NCBI GenBank assembly: GCA_032718475.1
Contig: JAUCBJ010004895.1
Span: forward strand, 1 to 23,527
Origin: Nemertoderma westbladi
Lineage: Eukaryota; Xenacoelomorpha; Nemertodermatida; Nemertodermatidae
Direction: 5' to 3'
Length of the DNA stretch: 23,527 nucleotides
The first letter of the stretch is position 1, and each line of letters begins with the position of its first letter. Made by a program: the position numbers and the translations under genes. Shown here piece by piece: positions 18,703 to 23,527 of the stretch. Below the pieces are notes generated by a model that was not told the origin of the DNA, made no database searches, and saw only the letters and a list, made by a program, of their open reading frames with translations.

Positions 18703-18806
18703 ATCCTTGGACCGAACTGTGAAATCCTGGTATTCTTCACATGGGCGCGTTTTAGGGCAATTTATTAATTTTTCGATAAATAAACATCCCGGCCCGTGTC
18801 CATCTC

Positions 18807-19560
18807 GGTCTGACTGCCTGGTTGGTACTGTTTTAATAATCTTTACGCACAATAGTTAAATGGAAGTGCATGGATACAAGGATATGATAAATTTAATAGT
18901 TTTAAGACAATGAAAATTGCAAATAATATCCGCGAATCTCTAAACTATGATATACTGACACGTATATTTCCGAATAAAAACTAGCGATTTTAATACTTAA
19001 GATATTATTATTAAAAGTCTTACTTATATATTTATTTATAATTTATAATATTTATTTATATATATTTATTTAACTTCCTAGTTTTTAATAATTTATCTGT
19101 AAGAAATTGGTTGGATAAGAACGAATATATTTGTTTCTTATTGGTTATGAATTATAGTAATTGGTTGTGATACTAAATTATTCTCATACAAAGTTAACAT
19201 TAGTTTTATCAGGTGCAGCGCTGCAGGTGCCAATCTATCTGTTTTGTCATTACTCTAGTAGCCCTTTTATAAAATGAATAAATTATAACATTAAATGAAA
19301 CTAGTTGTGTAGTTTTTATTAAATCTTTACCGGCAGCTTCTGTTTAGGGATATTAGTACTTCCTTGCTTTACACAAACGGTAACAAGATATCTGTTTTGC
19401 TCCATGAATAATATGCCCTCCGCACCCCCCCCCCCCCTCCCCCTCCCCCGGTTAACATTTTTTAATCAAATTTTTTTTATATTTATTCTAGAGCAGATTT
19501 GTATCAAGATTCCAAATTTGAAAACCGTTTAGTTAGATCTGTCTTACTTCTCGAGATACG
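18807..19560. other. No gene seen; C-rich tract
   Basis: AT-rich DNA with repeated TATTTATA words near 19025-19075 and a C-rich tract at 19425-19449. No reading frame or splice pattern of note. Confidence 0.5.
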
Positions 19561-19928
19561 GCTGTCTGTCCGTTTGACTGTCAGTCTGTCCGTCAGTATG
19601 GCTGTCCTTCAATAAAAAGCATACTATCTGTCTAAAAAATACCCTATAAGGGTTTTCGTGGTCGGTGACTTCATTTCTGATGCCATATTCAAATTTGTGA
19701 TGTCAAATTTGGCCCCGTCGTTTCTGTCTATATGCCTGCCAGTCAAAATAAACAGACAGACTGACTGCCAAACAGACAGACTGACTGCCAAACAGACAAT
19801 ATGGAAGTCATCAATAAAATGACAATCGAAATTAATTCTGCGACTATGAGAACCCATTTCGCTAGATTAACTAGATTGTATGCCATCAGATAGACCGACA
19901 GACAGACATAGAGACTAACTAGATTTCA
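19561..19928. repeat. Family C repeat, copy 2, left half
   Basis: CTGTCTGTCCG and GACAGACTGAC tracts with GTGACTTCATTTCTGATGCC, as in 16690-17000. It includes a 20-bp tandem AACAGACAGACTGACTGCCA (19751-19770 and 19771-19790, then partial). The repeat is interrupted at TTAA by the piggyBac element and continues at 22129. Confidence 0.65.
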
Positions 19929-19983
19929 TTAACCCTTTCCAGCCTGATAGCCCCAGAAAATCCCCTGGGTACTACCCTAGAAA

Positions 19984-20465
19984 TATTTAAATTTTTATCA
20001 GATTATAATTTAACCTATTTCGTGAAAATTATAGGTCATTTGTGAAAATAGTCAAATACAAAGATGTACAGAATAGTTAGCTTAGTTAAATGGCGAGGAA
20101 AAAAATAATTAATTTTATTTATAACTAATATATTTATAATAATTAGTTAATAATTTATGTTATTTAAGAAATATATAGGTCGGATTAAAAAATAGTAAAA
20201 TTCAAAGTTGTAGATAATCATCGAATTAGTCGATTAACTAGCAAAACAATTATTTATAACTAATATATTTATAATATTAGTTAATAATTTAAAACTATTT
20301 AAGAAAACTACAGGTTGTATATGAAAATAGTAAAAGTCAAACTTGTAGATAATCATCGTCTTAGTCGATTGGTGAACAAAAATATTTATAACTAATATAT
20401 TTATAATATTAGTTAATAATTTAATACTATTTAAGAAAACTATTGGTCGTCTATTGGTTATTGGA
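19984..20465. repeat. About 133-bp AT-rich tandem repeat inside the piggyBac element
   Basis: The units start with TATTTATAACTAATATATTT at 20116, 20251 and 20383 (periods 135 and 132), with a more diverged first unit from about 19984 and a truncated last one. Each full unit also has AATTTA, CTATTTAAGAAA, AAATAGTAAAA, TTGTAGATAATCATCG and TTAGTCGATT in that order. The period near a multiple of three produces a repetitive open frame on the minus strand, which is not considered a gene. Confidence 0.85.
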
Positions 20466-20689
20466 AGTTTATAGAGTATTTCGAAATTCAATATCAAAGA
20501 GAATCATTCAAATCGCGATTTCATTTATAAACGAACTTATTTAATTATTATTACTACAAATATTAATTATAATGCTAATTGATAATTGATAATGATAGAG
20601 TATCTGTAATGTCAAATGTAATGCATATGACTATATGAGTTTGATAGAGAGTGACATGAAATACACTTTTTATTACAACCTTCTCAGAT

Positions 20690-21337
20690 TTGCTGAGTTG
20701 AGAACTAAACACATTATCACAGTCTATAGCAGAATTAGCTCCGAAATATATGAAAGTTGAGAGCAAATAACCCGTATAGTCTGTCAATAAAAACATTTTT
20801 ATGCCAAATCTAGCTCGTTTGGTTTTTATAAACTGTTTGAAGTGTAGTCTTCCTTTGTAAAGAAGCAGACATTCATCGAGAGAAAGTTCCTTCCCTGGAG
20901 TATAAACTTTTACAGTTTTATGAAGTTCATCGAAAAGGTCATTCAATCGAGTCATTTTGTCATCTGGGTCAAACTTATCCAAATCAGAAAATCGAATGTT
21001 TCGAAGAATTTCACAATAACGATCCACATAGATCCACATAGTCACCAACTTTATAATTAGTCACATCAATATCAGTCCGCCATCCAACATTCTGTTGATT
21101 TTCAAAAGTTCTCATTGATATTGAATCAGTTCCAGGTTCAACGAAACTCCATCCCACAGGTGTTGGAACCGGTTCTTCTTCCGATTCTTGTTCTCCTTCG
21201 GATTCCTCTGATTCGGAAGCACTATTGATATCGCTATCGGTGCTGCTGCTTTCAGAGCTGTCGCTGTCCGAGTCAAACCCATACGCCCTAGGTGGATGTC
21301 GTACGCGGTGTGGATATGCCGAATATGTGGTGGCCAT
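20690..21337 (-). pseudogene. piggyBac transposase remnant
   Basis: Two overlapping minus-strand frames make up the remnant. The first (ATG at 21337, ending 21011) has an acidic Ser/Glu/Asp-rich N-terminus typical of piggyBac proteins. The second (from about 21048) has RYCEILRNIRFSDLDK, then ELSLDECLLLYKGRLHFKQF with the first catalytic Asp near 20876, then FGIKMFLLTDYTGYLL. Compared with the family, some 70-90 residues are missing between the two frames. Everything after EKVV (about 20700) is also missing, including the remaining catalytic residues and the Cys-rich C-terminus. A 10-bp direct duplication, GATCCACATA, sits at the frame junction (about 21021-21041). Confidence 0.85.
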
Positions 21338-21534
21338 TATCAGTCAGAAAGCATAATAATATCAAATTTATTTATAGGTCCTACCTGCTAGATAGGGGGA
21401 GAAACTAGAGACTAGAAACACACTCAAAATACAACTACCTCTGGGAAAAACGATGCAAATAGGAGATGACAACAGAACAGATTTCCAATATGAAACTGTA
21501 ACCTGTGTTATACTGTTATAGGCTTTCGTTTAGT

Positions 21535-21654
21535 GTTTTGGTTAGAATAGCCTACCAAAGTACTCAGTACTGTAAACTGTTCCTTTCCCTAAATTGAAAA
21601 TTAACCTGGTTGATTCGCCCAGGCGGGTTTGCGTTTCACCTCTGTCCTGTCTCC
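21535..21654. repeat. Dispersed repeat family A, copy 3
   Basis: GTTTTGGTTAGAATAGCC, ACTGTAAACTGTTCCTTT, AATTAACCTGG and GCGGGTTTGCG align with copies at 11081 and 13211. This copy lies inside the piggyBac element, upstream of the transposase remnant. Confidence 0.65.
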
Positions 21655-22055
21655 TACCTGAATGAAAAAAAAATCGCTCAGCACACTACCGGTAGTGGGA
21701 ACCTAACATACATACACATAAGGGATGCTAACGGCTTGCATTACCAAAATGTGCTCGGCGCTCAAAAGTGAGACTGAAACCTTGCCCGGGTGACCATCTA
21801 CCAGCATGCAAAAAATCACGTAATTTAATCTCGGCATTCTCACTCAGGAGGAGCACAACGTACACTGCCGTTTATTACTACCAGGTAGGCCATTAGCTAA
21901 TATAGGATGCAAAGATAGATAAATTCACTTTGAATTTCCCGCCAGTTTATGTTAACCCAATGTAAGAAAGATTTATAACTGCTCTATACTGCTTTTATAA
22001 CACTGCTAGTACTGCTCTGGTTGCAGTAAGCTGCATTAGATATAGGTGTTTCGTC

Positions 22056-22110
22056 ATGGACTAACAGTTAGTCCATCGAGCAGTACCATGGTGGACTAAC
22101 AGTTAGTCCA
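22056..22110. repeat. Pair of palindromes near the piggyBac right end
   Basis: TGGACTAACAGTTAGTCCA (9-bp arms around a central A) occurs at 22057-22075 and 22092-22110, the second directly next to the terminal repeat. No copy is seen at the left end. Asymmetric internal inverted repeats are a known feature of piggyBac ends and may serve as transposase sites. Confidence 0.85.
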
Positions 22111-22128
22111 TAGGCTGCAAAGGGTTAA

Positions 22129-22260
22129 AAGTGATAACTGACCTCTGAAATGAAATCAGCGACCAGGAAAACCCCCATAGCTTAAATCTTAGCATGGTTT
22201 TGTGCTTTCGTGTTGCTAGAAATATATTGACAGACATTCTTACATATTAACAGACAGTTT
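22129..22260. repeat. Family C repeat, copy 2, right half
   Basis: ATAACTGACCTCTGAAATGAAATC, GCGACCAGGAAAACCCCCATA and ATTGACAGACATTC follow the TTAA and match 16915-17010 in the same order, so this is the other half of the repeat interrupted at 19929. Weaker similarity may run on to about 22440. Confidence 0.7.
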
Positions 22261-23527
22261 TTATGAGGGAAGTTTAACATTTTAAAGGCAATTATCTCAG
22301 AATGGAATTTGTTGGCACTACTCAACTCATTCGCCATTTTTCAACCAATTTGGTAGTTTTTGGTATAACATGAAAGCTAGTAGTGCGTGCAATAATAAAA
22401 TTCTGTCAGTTTATTTTGTTTTGAGTTTTTTAGTTTTGCAATAATATTTCATCTGTTATAACATTTTTTACGGAAAAGGTGCTTTTTTTTTTGAAAATTT
22501 GAAATTTATTTTGATAAATAGCGGTATTTTTCTTTGAAAAGTTCGAAATAAAAATTCTGCTCGAATTTTGTCACGTAATCGACCATGCTGATTCAAAAAA
22601 CAGGTTACAACTTCTGAAAATAAAGCATAACAAAAGAGTAGCAATTTAAGTCAAAAATATATATTTTGGCTCTGGCCGCTAAGGGGGGTAAAAAGTTATT
22701 TTTTTGTGAATTTTTTTTCAAAATTTACCATTCAATAATATAGTCCACTCAAAATGCATCTTACACTTTATTTCTACTTATTCGCTTTGTGGAGCAGTAT
22801 GCATTTCAAAATTTTAACTTCCAAGCCAGCCCCCCCTTAAATAATTTTCACTCGACTGGTGCCAGTCTCCGCATTAGACTAGGTAGCTGCTACCGGTAGC
22901 TAACTGCGTTCTGCTACTTACAACGGGTCACATACGTTTCGGTCTAAGACGTTTTGGACTAGGACGTTTCGTTTCTGTTCAGACCCCCACGATATTGGCC
23001 TCTTATCTGGTCATATATAATATACAAGGCACTTCGCAGGGTAGCACGAAGCGGGTTGGTGTATGTTGATTTGCTGTTTTCGTCGGAGAGCGGGGTGGAG
23101 TCCTGGTGTGGGGGGGGGGGGGGGGGGGGGTGATGAGTTAAAGTGTTGCAGCAGTTCCGCGGCATTAATAACACTGCCCCCCACCCCCCCCCCCCCATAA
23201 AGATAACCCCTTTACTGCTGCTATCAGGGAAACCAGCGGATAAATTGCAACTCAAGGATCCCTTTTAATTATTATTTTAAATAAATGTTTACTAGCGCAC
23301 CGTAGAATCTCTAATAAATACTACAAGGTTATTAAAACCGGGGTGAATTACACAACTTAACATCACCATGCGAGGGGTGTATTTATCAGATAGACGTTTA
23401 AATTATTATATAAATAATCACAACAAATTTATTAATAATTATTGGCATAGAGTGACGCACATAATTTTATGGAAATAGTTTCGCATGGACTATGTCGCAC
23501 TCGCACATTACCATTGTGCAATAAATA
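22261..23527. other. No gene seen; short repeats and homopolymer tracts
   Basis: No supported reading frame. A 15-bp unit ACGTTTYGGWCTARG occurs at 22934 and 22949, with a partial third at 22964. GGGGGG near 22684 and CCCCCCC near 22829 are the only other G/C runs before the larger tracts at 23110-23196. Confidence 0.45.
23110..23196. repeat. Opposed poly-G and poly-C tracts
   Basis: A run of 21 G (23110-23130) is followed 46 bp later by C6-A-C13 (23177-23196). The strand can fold into a G:C hairpin or form quadruplexes. Tract lengths may be unreliable. Confidence 0.8.

Larger units (their letters stand above)
17437..18806. mobile_element. hAT-like non-coding element with GTAACGTAA clusters
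   Basis: The left end CAGAGATGGACACGGGCCGG (17437-17456) is matched by an 18-bp perfect inverted copy at 18789-18806. CAGAGATG-type ends are usual for hAT transposons. An 8-bp hairpin (ACGGGCCG/CGGCCCGT) sits at the left tip. Inside, a perfect 19-bp inverted pair (17621-17639 and 18727-18745) includes CCATGTGAAGAATACCAG. No transposase is present. No 8-bp target duplication was found (ATTTCCCT on one side, TCTGACTG on the other), so it is old or a composite of two insertions. Confidence 0.65.
19929..22128 (-). mobile_element. piggyBac-type transposon, internally deleted
   Basis: The left end is TTAACCCTTTCCAGCCT (19929-19945). The right end, inverted, is TTAACCCTTTGCAGCCT (22128-22112). The two agree at 16 of 17 positions, and each begins with the TTAA target of this superfamily. 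The minus strand carries a broken piggyBac transposase (20690-21337). The body is about 2.2 kb. Subterminal 19-bp palindromes lie at the right end only, and an AT-rich tandem repeat fills the space where the second half of the transposase would be expected. It is not autonomous. Confidence 0.85.

Noticed and set aside
20234-20497. Minus-strand frame of 87 codons with a repeated peptide
   Set aside because: It is produced by the AT-rich 133-bp tandem repeat whose period is near a multiple of three; no independent coding evidence.
1-23527. CRISPR array, bacterial operon or phage-like system
   Set aside because: No regularly spaced repeats with unique spacers and no bacterial gene organisation; the window is eukaryotic.

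Overview
The window looks like nuclear DNA of an animal, most likely a marine invertebrate. It is AT-rich, genes are widely spaced, transposon debris is abundant, and the proteins are animal ones. I cannot name the species. A deuterostome such as an echinoderm or hemichordate would fit the general look, but that is inference only. One word-level signature is strong: the palindrome TAGGCCTA occurs 17 times outside coding sequence, and ACCGGT-containing palindromes are also frequent.

Layout. 1-4222: no recognised gene. It holds a 0.3-kb foldback element, a possible minus-strand exon (583-668), a 2-kb DNA transposon with 29-bp terminal inverted repeats and no intact protein (1407-3384), and the SLC35B1 promoter area. 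4223-5332 (+): SLC35B1, the ER nucleotide carrier. 5405-8016: AT-rich with no gene seen. 8017-9111 (-): an LCLAT1-like ER acyltransferase. 9474-10880 (+): a four-finger C2H2 protein, head-to-head with the acyltransferase across 362 bp. 10881-15396: no recognised gene, several hairpin and dispersed repeats, and one unexplained GC-rich island. 15397-16104 (+): a membrane-anchored protein with a YccV/HspQ-like domain. 16521-22260: mostly nested mobile DNA, comprising a 0.77-kb inverted-repeat element, a hAT-like element with GTAACGTAA clusters, and a 2.2-kb piggyBac-type element with a broken transposase that has inserted into another repeat. 22261-23527: no gene, homopolymer tracts.

All four protein genes are open from start to stop without an intron, although vertebrate SLC35B1 and LCLAT1 genes are split. 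SLC35B1 and the acyltransferase both act in the endoplasmic reticulum, but nothing here shows that the four genes work as a unit. I did not find a new multi-gene system. The most interesting items are the zinc-finger protein whose N-terminus resembles the N-terminal helix of PDE5/6/11 phosphodiesterases, the bounded piggyBac insertion with its empty-site comparison, a hairpin made of 15-bp units between 9-bp direct repeats, and the repeat families listed below. Family assignments rest on motif recognition by eye; no search was run.
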